Below, piece after piece: positions 22,273 to 29,197 of a stretch of DNA of 29,197 nucleotides. The notes beneath the pieces were generated by a model that searched no databases, had not been told where the DNA came from, and saw only the letters and a program-made list of their open reading frames with translations. Source of the DNA: a virus; the IMG/VR virus record IMGVR_UViG_3300006079_000006, positions 1 through 29,197 of that record. One strand, 5' to 3'. Positions within the stretch are counted from its first letter, which is position 1. Every line of letters begins with the position of its first letter. Position numbers and translations under genes: made by a program.

Positions 22273-23301
22273 ATGACATTGCAAGAGGTTATGAAAGCCT
22301 TGAATTACTTTTGCCCTATGCGACATTTTGAAATAAAGTCATTAGCAGATTCTACGGAAATTGATATTTTCGGACAGATAGGCGATTCTTTTTTTGAAGA
22401 AGGAAACACTTTAGATTCTGTTAAAGCAGAAATATCAAATATCAAAACCGACATAGTAATTAATATCGCCTCACTTGGAGGTAATGCTTTTGAAGGATTG
22501 GCAATCCACGATCTGATAGCTTCGCATCCTTTCAATACTAAGATTAATATAGTAGGAGCAACTGCATCAGCAGCAGCAGTAATTGCTATGTCAGGTGATG
22601 AAGTAGGTATAAGCGAAAACTCATTATTTTTAATTCACAATTCACACACCTCAGCACTAGGCAACGCAGACGACCTAGAAGGTGTTGTAAATGATATGCG
22701 AAAGATTGACGACAGAATGGTATCAGTATTTACTAAGAAGTCAGGACAGAGCGAAGAAAAGGTAAGGGAAATAATGAAAGAAGATAAATTTCTAAGTCCA
22801 GAAGAAGCAAAGGAACTGGGCTTTGTAACGGCAATAAGTCAGCCTAGCAAAATAGCTGCTAGTATTAATAAGAATAAGATTATAAATTCAAATTTAACAA
22901 AAAACCAAAAAACACAAATCTTAAACACAATGGATAATTCATTAGTACACCAACTCAAAGAACTAACCGAAAAGGTTACAAATTTTATGACTGCAAATAA
23001 GGAAGTAAAAATTGCAGACGAAAAAGAAATCACAAATGAGATAAGCGATATTTCAACAAAGCTAGAATCTTTTGGAGAGGAAAACAAAACCCTTTCAACA
23101 GAGAACGAAACCTTAAAAACAGAGGTAGAGGCTAAGACAAATGAAATAAGTGCTTTAACAGAAGAAATTGCTAAGTACAAAGCAACACCAGTAGCAGTAG
23201 AGCCAAAGACGGACACAGAGCCGACAGAGGAAGTAGAAACTACTAAGGGAGTATTCGGCAACACTTTCAAGACAAGGGTAAATTCAAGATTAACAAACTA
23301 A
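22273..23301 (+). CDS. ClpP-type prohead protease with C-terminal scaffold-like region
   Basis: A 342-aa fusion. Residues about 16-190 are a ClpP/S14 fold: INIASLGGNAFEGLAI, the nucleophile Ser99 in GATASAAAV, His122 in FLIHNSH and Asp171 in KEDKFLSPEEAKELGFV. Residues about 220-342 form a charged coiled coil (STENETLKTEVEAKTNEISA) that looks like a capsid scaffold. The protein would help prohead assembly and process it in maturation. An in-frame ATG at 22930 (codon 220) could start a separate scaffold. ATG 22318 (MRHFEIKS) is an alternative protease start. The major capsid gene follows. Confidence 0.82.
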   Translation: MTLQEVMKALNYFCPMRHFEIKSLADSTEIDIFGQIGDSFFEEGNTLDSVKAEISNIKTDIVINIASLGGNAFEGLAIHDLIASHPFNTKINIVGATASAAAVIAMSGDEVGISENSLFLIHNSHTSALGNADDLEGVVNDMRKIDDRMVSVFTKKSGQSEEKVREIMKEDKFLSPEEAKELGFVTAISQPSKIAASINKNKIINSNLTKNQKTQILNTMDNSLVHQLKELTEKVTNFMTANKEVKIADEKEITNEISDISTKLESFGEENKTLSTENETLKTEVEAKTNEISALTEEIAKYKATPVAVEPKTDTEPTEEVETTKGVFGNTFKTRVNSRLTN

Positions 23302-23313
23302 AAATAAAAAACA

Positions 23314-24321
23314 ATGGCAAATTCAATAACAACTTCCTTTTCGCACACTTATAACGGTAAGGAATTTTTAACCGAACTTTTCTACAAGCCACAAGAGGGT
23401 GGAGACGATGTTTTCGGTATTTATAAAGTGATGCAAGTAGTTGATAAAACTAACTTATATATTCCAGGAAACTTAAGCAAGATTTTGCGAAAGTATACAA
23501 CTTGCGGATTCTCTCAGGTTGGTTCTTTAAGTATTTCAGATAGGACAATTTCAACCTCTAAGGTTAAGGTAAATCTAGAAGAATGTGAAGATGCTTTTGA
23601 CGGAACAGTTTTTGAGGAAGCTATTAAGTTAGGAGTAGACATTGACGATTTACAGGGAACAGTAGTTGAGGACATTCTTAGAACGTCTTTAATGAGAGCG
23701 TTGGAAAGCGACATTCCTAGAATACAATGGTTTGCAGACGCAGCTTCTGGTTCTTCTGATTATGACCAGTTTGACGGGTGGGTTGAGTTAATTCAAGATT
23801 CTTCAGCAACGGTAGGTCAGTTCTTAAATATGAATACAGATTCTAATATAGAGGTTACTGGTGCTATGGTTACAGACGGTGCAATTACTCTTTTTAGAAA
23901 TATGTATGAAAACCAGTCTAAGACATTAAGAGGAATTGACAGAGCAAGTAAGAAGTTCTATGTTACTTCTTCTATTATGGACAACTATCTTACTACTTTG
24001 GAAGACACTCAGAATGAAAGAGGACAATTAAACCTTGAAGACGGTTCGACGGTTGTTAAATTCAGAGGAATTGAAGTTGTAGAGGTTAAAGGTTGGGACA
24101 CCCACTTAGCGGACACGGCTAACCCTCAAAAAACAGCAGTCGGCGCCAATATGTGTGTTCTTACAACACCAGACAATTTAATTGTAGGTGCTGACGTAAT
24201 GAGTCCAGCCAATGAAGTGAAGATTTGGTTCTCTGATGACGATGAAGTAATGAGAATGAAGGTAAAATTTAAGTTAGGAGCACAAATTTTGCATCCTGAG
24301 TTAATCGGCTTTGCATATTAA
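23314..24321 (+). CDS. Major capsid protein
   Basis: A 335-aa protein just after the protease/scaffold gene, which is the usual site of the major capsid gene. It has a mixed alpha/beta sequence with a P-loop-free central domain and an end (MRMKVKFKLGAQILHPELIG) like those of flavobacterial phage capsid proteins. An A-rich leader (AAAATAAAAAACAATG) suggests high expression. The HK97 fold is expected but cannot be shown from sequence alone here. Confidence 0.78.
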   Translation: MANSITTSFSHTYNGKEFLTELFYKPQEGGDDVFGIYKVMQVVDKTNLYIPGNLSKILRKYTTCGFSQVGSLSISDRTISTSKVKVNLEECEDAFDGTVFEEAIKLGVDIDDLQGTVVEDILRTSLMRALESDIPRIQWFADAASGSSDYDQFDGWVELIQDSSATVGQFLNMNTDSNIEVTGAMVTDGAITLFRNMYENQSKTLRGIDRASKKFYVTSSIMDNYLTTLEDTQNERGQLNLEDGSTVVKFRGIEVVEVKGWDTHLADTANPQKTAVGANMCVLTTPDNLIVGADVMSPANEVKIWFSDDDEVMRMKVKFKLGAQILHPELIGFAY

Positions 24322-24339
24322 TTTTAAAAACTAAAAACA

Positions 24340-24900
24340 ATGGGAATATCTAACGACTTAGTTTTAGCTTGTAATGAGCAAAACAGAGCAGCCTTAGCAC
24401 GTATATTCGTGATAGAGACTTGTGATATTACTTCTTTTACTGCGGGTGTGTTGCAAGACTTCACGGCAGTAACTTTAGATTCAACTGCTGCAAAGTGGTA
24501 TGAGTATGAAGGGGAGTTTAAAACAAAATCTTTAAACGGAGAGGGCACAAATGAAAACGGAACGGCAACTTTCACAAACACCGTAGAGTTCAAGATTCAC
24601 GGACTTGACAAGACCAAAGGAAAACGGTTACAAGACCTTATAGACTCTAGGGAAGTTACGGCTATAATTGAAGGAACAAATTCAACAGGAACGTATTTAA
24701 GAGCGTTTGTAGTGGGTTGGGACAACATTATAAAGAAAGAAGCTAGTTGTATGAGTAACGTATCTTATACACTTGACGGGGAACTATCAGGTGCTAATGA
24801 GTACACTATTCAGCTAACTTCTGAACACGCTGAGATTATCCGAGAATATGTAGGTTCAATACTTACTAATTCTAGTGGTACAGTTAATTTCGGTTCGTAA
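24340..24900 (+). CDS. Major tail tube-like protein
   Basis: A 186-aa beta-rich protein with a Thr/Asn-rich middle (LNGEGTNENGTATFTNTVEF) and a C-terminus (LDGELSGANEYTIQLTSEHA) of a type seen in tail tube or capsid-decoration proteins. It has the same strong A-rich leader (TTTTAAAAACTAAAAACAATG) as the capsid gene, implying an abundant virion protein. Tail tube is preferred to decoration by the length and fold pattern; the placement between capsid and portal genes is unusual. Confidence 0.5.
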   Translation: MGISNDLVLACNEQNRAALARIFVIETCDITSFTAGVLQDFTAVTLDSTAAKWYEYEGEFKTKSLNGEGTNENGTATFTNTVEFKIHGLDKTKGKRLQDLIDSREVTAIIEGTNSTGTYLRAFVVGWDNIIKKEASCMSNVSYTLDGELSGANEYTIQLTSEHAEIIREYVGSILTNSSGTVNFGS

Positions 24901-24911
24901 GTTTTTTTAAC

Positions 24912-24919
24912 TAACTTTG
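24912..24919 (+). promoter_or_regulatory. Possible -7 box (TAACTTTG)
   Basis: TAACTTTG matches TAnnTTTG, 58 bases before the ATG at 24977. A terminator-like hairpin lies directly downstream, so a transcript started here could end after about 40 bases unless it is read through. Confidence 0.35.
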
Positions 24920-24933
24920 GCACAAGCCATAAC

Positions 24934-24965
24934 AGGGGTGGATGGTGGAACTGTTCACCCTTTTT
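24934..24965 (+). terminator. Terminator/attenuator hairpin before the portal gene
   Basis: GGGTG (24936-24940) pairs with CACCC (24956-24960), extended by a G-T and an A-T pair, with a 15-base loop and then TTTTTATTTT. AACAG/CTGTT (24931-24935 and 24951-24955) can pair instead, giving two competing folds. It separates the capsid/tail tube genes from the portal genes. Confidence 0.6.
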
Positions 24966-24976
24966 ATTTTGAGTTT

Positions 24977-25120
24977 ATGAAATATATAGTAAACAAGCAA
25001 TTTATAAAGTGCGTCATTTGTGATTCAAATGGAGTTCACGAATTAGCAAAAGCTACTCAATCAGAATTAAAGAAACTCTATGAATCACACCAAGATAAAA
25101 TCCAACGGTCAGAAAAATAG
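24977..25120 (+). CDS. Small protein before the portal gene, 47 aa
   Basis: A 47-residue protein with a Cys pair (CVIC) and a helical end (LAKATQSELKKLYESHQDKI). ATG 24977 is preferred to the TTG at 24917, which would lie in the promoter box and read through the hairpin. It overlaps the portal gene by 41 bases. Small proteins like this are often found before the portal in Bacteroidetes phages. Role unknown. Confidence 0.5.
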   Translation: MKYIVNKQFIKCVICDSNGVHELAKATQSELKKLYESHQDKIQRSEK

Positions 25121-26330
25121 GATTCTTGCAAGTGTTACAGGAGTTCAAACACCTAATGTTACAAGGGAGAATATAAACCAGAGGGCAAGGTCTAAGTGGA
25201 TTCCATTTTTTGAGGGATCAAATAACGTCTGGATTAATGATTTAGCTTTAAGGAAAAGACGTTCTTCGACCAATGGTGCAGTATTGGAAAACAAGGTTAC
25301 TTATTCAGTAGGTAGCAAGTTGTTATTCAGTGAAGACCTAAACACCGCACAAGAGGATTATACAAACGAGGTAAACTCTAACGATGAATCCTTATATGAC
25401 GTATATAAGACCGTTCAAAGCGATTATATAATATTCGGCAATGCTTATATCGAAGTAGTAAAAGAAGGCGGTAGAGTTAATCTATTTCACAGAGACGCTA
25501 CAACAGTACGAATAGCAAAGAACGGTGAGAAGGCTTATATTTCAAACTACTGGAGGGATATAGGAACAGACCTTACTTACCCTAATAAACAATATCCTAT
25601 AAGTGAGATTGACCTAACGGGAAAGGAGAGCAACTTCTTATTCCATATAAAGAACTACGAACCAGAATACCAGACATACGGTGTTCCTGATTATTCGGGT
25701 GCTTTAAAAGATGCAGATATTGAGTATAAAATTTCTACCTTTAATTTATCTAAATTAGACAACGGTTTTTTTCCTAGTGTTTTGCTTCAACTCTTTGGAG
25801 AGCCACCAGACGGGAAAGACCCAGAGCAATACATTAAAGATATTGTCAATAAATATACAGGCGAAGGCAATTCAAGAAAGGTAGTAGCTGAACTCTTAGA
25901 CGACAAAGAACAAGCGGCTAATATTCACGAATTTAAGACCCCTGCTACTGGGGAATTCTTACAACTTAAACAATTAGCAAAAGAGGGAATTATCGAGGGT
26001 CATAGGTGGCACTCTGCTTTAATGATGCAAGTAAGCGGAAAGTTGGCAAATTCAAGCGATATAAGGACTGCTTTTGAGTTGGTTAATAATACAGTCATAC
26101 CTGCTTATAGAAGACCAGTATTAAAGGCTTTTGAAACGATCTTAAGGGAAACCTCGTTAAATGGGTTAAGTCTAGGAATTATGCCTATACGACCAGTATC
26201 TAGTGCTGATAGGGTTACTCTGACTGATGTTTGGACAATCAACGAACTAAGAGAGGAAACGGGAAAAGACCCCATTGAAGAGATGGCGGGTCAGTTTGTA
26301 AAAAAGGAAGTAAAAAAAGATGGCGTTTAA
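25080..26330 (+). CDS. Portal protein
   Basis: A 416-aa portal protein: N-terminal NVWINDLALRKRRSSTNGAV, a core with DYIIFGNAYIEVVKEGGRVN, then IKNYEPEYQTYGVPDYSGAL, and a C-terminal region with ILRETSLNGLSLGIMPIRPV. The pattern is that of HK97/SPP1-type portals, which form the dodecameric DNA channel at one capsid vertex and dock the terminase. The next gene is a head-tail connector, supporting the call. The start overlaps the small upstream gene. Confidence 0.8.
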   Translation: MNHTKIKSNGQKNRILASVTGVQTPNVTRENINQRARSKWIPFFEGSNNVWINDLALRKRRSSTNGAVLENKVTYSVGSKLLFSEDLNTAQEDYTNEVNSNDESLYDVYKTVQSDYIIFGNAYIEVVKEGGRVNLFHRDATTVRIAKNGEKAYISNYWRDIGTDLTYPNKQYPISEIDLTGKESNFLFHIKNYEPEYQTYGVPDYSGALKDADIEYKISTFNLSKLDNGFFPSVLLQLFGEPPDGKDPEQYIKDIVNKYTGEGNSRKVVAELLDDKEQAANIHEFKTPATGEFLQLKQLAKEGIIEGHRWHSALMMQVSGKLANSSDIRTAFELVNNTVIPAYRRPVLKAFETILRETSLNGLSLGIMPIRPVSSADRVTLTDVWTINELREETGKDPIEEMAGQFVKKEVKKDGV

Positions 26331-26820
26331 TACAAAGATAGTAACGGTAGCAAATATAGTAACGGAGTGTGTTCCTGATGCTTCATTTGATGGGGAGGTA
26401 TTTACTAATTATATCTTACCTTCTCAAAGGTCATATTTAAGGGATTTGCTAGGGGAAGACTATTATGATACTATTCTGGTAAGTGTAGCAAGTGGAACGT
26501 GGGTAGCAGAAGACCAAACTTTGTACGATAATTTTATTAAAAGTATGATGTGTTGGTATGTGCTTTATGATGCTTTACCACAAGTGAGAAACCATATTAC
26601 CAGTCAGGGAATTATGGTTAATAATACTGAGTTTTCGGCACAGAGTTCTAGAGGTGATTATGCTGCTTTAAGAAACTCAATTTTAGCACAGGCTGAAAGA
26701 TGGAAGAAAGACCTAAAACAATACGTTAAAGACACTCAAGAAGACAACTCTAGTGCTTATCCTGATTATGACGATGGGAAAGACGATAGCAGTAACAAGT
26801 ATGGATTTATTTTAATATGA
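26320..26820 (+). CDS. Head-tail connector (gp6-like)
   Basis: A 166-aa protein that follows the portal gene with an 11-base overlap. The first half (FTNYILPSQRSYLRDLLGED and MMCWYVLYDALPQVRNHITS) is the helical pattern of phage gp6-like head-tail connector adaptors, which form a ring below the portal. The C-terminal tail is acidic and Ser-rich. The stop overlaps the next gene as ATGA. Confidence 0.68.
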   Translation: MAFNTKIVTVANIVTECVPDASFDGEVFTNYILPSQRSYLRDLLGEDYYDTILVSVASGTWVAEDQTLYDNFIKSMMCWYVLYDALPQVRNHITSQGIMVNNTEFSAQSSRGDYAALRNSILAQAERWKKDLKQYVKDTQEDNSSAYPDYDDGKDDSSNKYGFILI

Positions 26821-27164
26821 AAGAAGTAGTTGTAGGTGGTTATGATTTGTCAGGTGGTGCTAGTAATTGGACTTCATCTGATTTATCTGGGTATTCCTTT
26901 TTTAGCATTAAGCTAATCGGCTCAAATATAACAGGGGAAACGACTATTAAAATACAAGAAGGGAAAACAACTTTTAAGACCTTAGAAACAAAGACTTTAA
27001 GCGAGGGAGTAACAGAGGTGTTTTTAACCTTGACAGAAAAATATATAAAACTAGATATTAGCGGAACGGCAACGGGTAAGTTCTCTGGAACTTTAGTCGC
27101 TGAAAAAAACAACTTACAAACTCAAGAAGATTTATTAAAAAGATATACTTATTTAAATGCCTGA
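26817..27164 (+). CDS. Beta-rich structural protein, 115 aa
   Basis: A 115-aa protein made mostly of short strands (SGYSFFSIKLIGSNITGETT and YIKLDISGTATGKFSG), ending in a helix (QEDLLKRYTYL). This looks like a single beta-sandwich domain, probably a small virion protein (capsid decoration or tail fibre accessory). It is coupled at both ends (ATGA before, 8-base overlap after). Confidence 0.55.
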   Translation: MKEVVVGGYDLSGGASNWTSSDLSGYSFFSIKLIGSNITGETTIKIQEGKTTFKTLETKTLSEGVTEVFLTLTEKYIKLDISGTATGKFSGTLVAEKNNLQTQEDLLKRYTYLNA

Positions 27165-27921
27165 TAGTTTACATATAGACATACCGAACAGTCAAATACA
27201 CAATCCAAAGGATTTTACTTCGGCTGCTAAGAACGGTCATATCTTAAAAGACGAGCAAGGTGCTTTAGCTTGGGAACAAAGAAGTATTTTACCACCAGTT
27301 AATCAATTCATTGACGCTACGTCAGGAGCAGCAGCAGAGGTTGACCAAGACGCTTACATTTTAGTAGGCACACCTTCAGCAGATTGGGATGGTGCTTTAG
27401 AAAATGACTTTGTAAGGTACGATTCAAGTTTAGACACTTGGTTTGCTATAACACCCTCAGAAGGGATGCGAGTATATGACAAGTTATATGATGGGTTCTG
27501 GACTTATGTTTCAGATTTAGGAGTTAGCAAATGGACAGGAACTTTTCAGAAGTCAGTCACTATTAATTCCACTCAGGCAAAAGCGTTATTCACTACACCG
27601 ATTCAGATAGTTGCAGCACCAGTAGGAAAGAGCATAACTTTAATAGATTGGACGATAGAAACCGACTTCACTACACCCGCTTATTCCGCAGAAGATACGT
27701 TATGGTTAAAAACTGAAACGGCTACAATACCTCAAGGAGTAGATACGACAAGTTTATTAAGTAGTGTTTCAAGGATTAAGAAAGGAGAACTTTATAGCGG
27801 TTCGTGGTTGGCTACTGATACTCAAATTATAGAAGCTAAGAAGTTAGAATTAACAACAGATTCAGCAGACCCGACTTTAGGAAATTCATCTTATATAGTA
27901 ACGGCTAATTTTCGGTTATGA
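27157..27921 (+). CDS. Virion protein with DUF2793-like region
   Basis: A 254-aa protein. About residues 55-110 resemble DUF2793: a QDAYILVGTPSADWDGALEN block, then FVRYDSSLDTWFAITPSEGM and VYDKLYDGFWTYV. That small beta domain is common in phage tail and adhesin proteins. The C-terminal half is beta-rich. It probably belongs to a fibre or surface appendage. It overlaps the next gene by ATGA. Confidence 0.55.
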   Translation: MPDSLHIDIPNSQIHNPKDFTSAAKNGHILKDEQGALAWEQRSILPPVNQFIDATSGAAAEVDQDAYILVGTPSADWDGALENDFVRYDSSLDTWFAITPSEGMRVYDKLYDGFWTYVSDLGVSKWTGTFQKSVTINSTQAKALFTTPIQIVAAPVGKSITLIDWTIETDFTTPAYSAEDTLWLKTETATIPQGVDTTSLLSSVSRIKKGELYSGSWLATDTQIIEAKKLELTTDSADPTLGNSSYIVTANFRL

Positions 27922-28241
27922 TTCAGGAGAAGTTACTCGGACAATTAAGACCATCAAGCACAAGTGCTGAGGTGGTTTACTCTGCACCTTCTGAAACGAC
28001 TGCGATTGTTAAAACTATAACTATTGCGAATACCTCGAATACTGCGGTTAAATATAGTATTTTTGTAAGTGCTGGAACGACTTATGATGAAACGACTGCG
28101 ATTATATGGGAGGTAAGTTTAGCCAAAAACAATAGTGATATTATAGATAATTTTATAGCTCTAACGGAGGGAAATATTGCTTTTAAAATAGATTCAGCAA
28201 CAGATGCAACAATAACATTATTCGGTGCAGAAATAACGTAG
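27918..28241 (+). CDS. Small beta-sandwich structural protein, copy 1
   Basis: A 107-aa beta-rich protein with TIANTSNTAVKYSIFVSAGT then TTYDETTAIIWEV. The block T-T-Y-D-E-T-T-A-x-x-W also occurs in the next protein, so the two are paralogues. It is probably a virion decoration or fibre-associated protein. A 16-base direct repeat lies within the gene (27992-28007 and 28088-28103). Confidence 0.6.
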   Translation: MIQEKLLGQLRPSSTSAEVVYSAPSETTAIVKTITIANTSNTAVKYSIFVSAGTTYDETTAIIWEVSLAKNNSDIIDNFIALTEGNIAFKIDSATDATITLFGAEIT

Positions 28242-28242
28242 A

Positions 28243-28575
28243 ATGAGAATAGGAAGTGAACGAAATTATAAATTAATTATTCAGAACAGACCCTCGAACG
28301 AGAGTACGAATACTATATTTAAGGCGACAACGAAAACGATTATAACTCAGGTAGTCGTTTCTACGTGCAATAATACAGATGTAAAGTTCTGGATATATCA
28401 CGATGACGATGGCACGACCTATGATGAAACGACTGCCCTTTTATGGAAAATAAAGGCGAAAGAAAAAACTACGCTTATTATAGATTGCGAGTGGGCAGTA
28501 GAAGTGAATGGTTCGATAGGAGTTAAAGTAGATAATTCTAACGGGCTGAATTTTACATTATACGGGTACGAATGA
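28243..28575 (+). CDS. Small beta-sandwich structural protein, copy 2
   Basis: A 110-aa protein parallel to the preceding one: VVVSTCNNTDVKFWIYHDDD, then GTTYDETTALLWKI, then a similar hydrophobic C-terminal strand set (GIKV-like motif and TLYGYE against TLFGAE). The gene probably arose by tandem duplication. It has the same likely role as its neighbour and overlaps the next gene by ATGA. Confidence 0.6.
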   Translation: MRIGSERNYKLIIQNRPSNESTNTIFKATTKTIITQVVVSTCNNTDVKFWIYHDDDGTTYDETTALLWKIKAKEKTTLIIDCEWAVEVNGSIGVKVDNSNGLNFTLYGYE

Positions 28576-28883
28576 TAATAGGAGAAGATAAAACGGAGTT
28601 AAATTTAACATTAGATACTAATGTATTGGCATCTACTATACCCTTAGAGTTGGGAGGAAAATTAGTAGGAGTATATGTGAATCCGTTATCTGGCACACAC
28701 GATAATCATAAATTAATGCTGCAAGTAAGCGGTAATGGCGTAGATTTTTACGACACATCAGCATCATTAACAGGGTGCGGTGCTATGCCTGACCAATGGT
28801 TTTCAGCTAATTATGTACGATTAAAAATAACAACCCCAGAAGGTTCAGAATCAAAAGTAACAATTAATATAATAGCAAAATGA
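28572..28883 (+). CDS. Small beta-rich structural protein, 103 aa
   Basis: A 103-aa beta-rich protein with a Gly-containing core (VSGNGVDFYDTSASLTGCGA) and a C-terminal strand (SKVTINIIAK). It follows the two paralogues with an ATGA overlap and has a similar size and composition, but no clear shared block. It is probably another virion surface protein. Confidence 0.5.
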   Translation: MIIGEDKTELNLTLDTNVLASTIPLELGGKLVGVYVNPLSGTHDNHKLMLQVSGNGVDFYDTSASLTGCGAMPDQWFSANYVRLKITTPEGSESKVTINIIAK

Positions 28884-29197
28884 GAAAGAGTACAATAGTA
28901 GAAACTGCGGTAGGCAGAACAAAAGTAATAAACATCACAGGAACATCAGTAGGTGCAACGGCTACAACTTATGCTAGTGGTGACTTAATAGGAACAAAAT
29001 TAACCCTAACAGACGCAGCTTTAGAAGTAGGCTCAGAATCAACTTTGGTGAATGTTACTTTGGGAGATTTAGACAAGCAGAATATAGCGTTAGATTTGGT
29101 TATTTTTAATGCAGACCCAACGGGAACAACCTTTACAAATGATGCAGCACTAACGATAGCAGACGCAGATATTCCTAAGATTTGCGGAGTAACAAGC
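28880..29197 (+). CDS. Structural protein, partial (runs off the right edge)
   Basis: The start overlaps the previous stop (ATGA), and the frame stays open for 106 codons to the window end. It opens MRKSTIVETAVGRTKVINIT, is Thr/Ala-rich, and has VIFNADPTGTTFTNDAALTI, a pattern seen in small capsid-associated or fibre proteins of Bacteroidetes phages. The C-terminus is missing, so size and domain content are unknown. Confidence 0.55.
   Translation, partial: MRKSTIVETAVGRTKVINITGTSVGATATTYASGDLIGTKLTLTDAALEVGSESTLVNVTLGDLDKQNIALDLVIFNADPTGTTFTNDAALTIADADIPKICGVTS

Noticed and set aside
24917-24976. TTG-start extension of the small gene before the portal
   Set aside because: It would start within the promoter-like box and translate through the hairpin. 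The ATG at 24977 is in frame and more plausible.
1-29197. tRNA genes, CRISPR arrays, insertion sequences, integrase or attachment sites
   Set aside because: None was recognised by reading. Absence of tRNA genes should be confirmed with a covariance-model search.

Overview
The window is a compact stretch of a tailed double-stranded DNA phage (siphovirus-like: long tape measure protein, tail tube, HK97-type head genes) that most likely infects a member of the Bacteroidetes, probably a flavobacterium. The host call rests on AT-rich DNA, several TAnnTTTG(C) boxes (the Bacteroidetes -7 promoter element) just upstream of genes, A-rich leaders such as AAAACTAAAAACAATG instead of Shine-Dalgarno sites, and structural proteins that resemble those of flavobacterial phages. 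All genes are on the + strand, tightly packed, often with ATGA or TAATG overlaps. There is no gap over about 80 bases between genes, apart from the short leader/hairpin region before the portal gene. No tRNA, CRISPR array, insertion sequence, integrase or repressor was recognised, so lifestyle cannot be judged.

Layout. (1) 1-6.5 kb, early/replication and recombination: small HTH and zinc-ribbon proteins, an SSB-like protein, Gp157-like and DUF1367-like proteins, a DUF4373-type replication protein, a DnaB-like helicase, a RadC-type JAMM protein and a NinG-like protein. (2) 6.5-10.1 kb, a DNA-modification island: a ParB-like domain protein, a DpdA-like guanine transglycosylase, a class I SAM methyltransferase, QueD, QueE and FolE. 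(3) 10.1-11.8 kb, packaging: terminase small and large subunits. (4) 11.8-21.6 kb, tail: a chaperone-like protein with a possible frameshift site, a glycosyltransferase, neck/tail completion proteins, tail-tip and fibre proteins, tape measure. (5) 21.6-29.2 kb: three small proteins, then head genes (ClpP-type protease with a scaffold-like tail, major capsid, tail tube-like protein, portal, head-tail connector) and a run of small beta-rich structural proteins that leaves the window at its right edge.

The most interesting system is region 2. FolE, QueD and QueE convert GTP in three steps to 7-carboxy-7-deazaguanine (CDG); the DpdA-like enzyme would exchange this base, or a derivative, for guanine in phage DNA and so protect it from restriction. 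QueC (CDG to preQ0) is not in the window, and a small-molecule-type methyltransferase of unknown role overlaps the dpdA-like gene. The final base could therefore be CDG itself, a host-processed derivative, or an undescribed methylated derivative. The DpdA-like protein also has four N-terminal M-x-[IL]-[YF]-L-A repeats, and two long G homopolymers lie in its first 40 codons.
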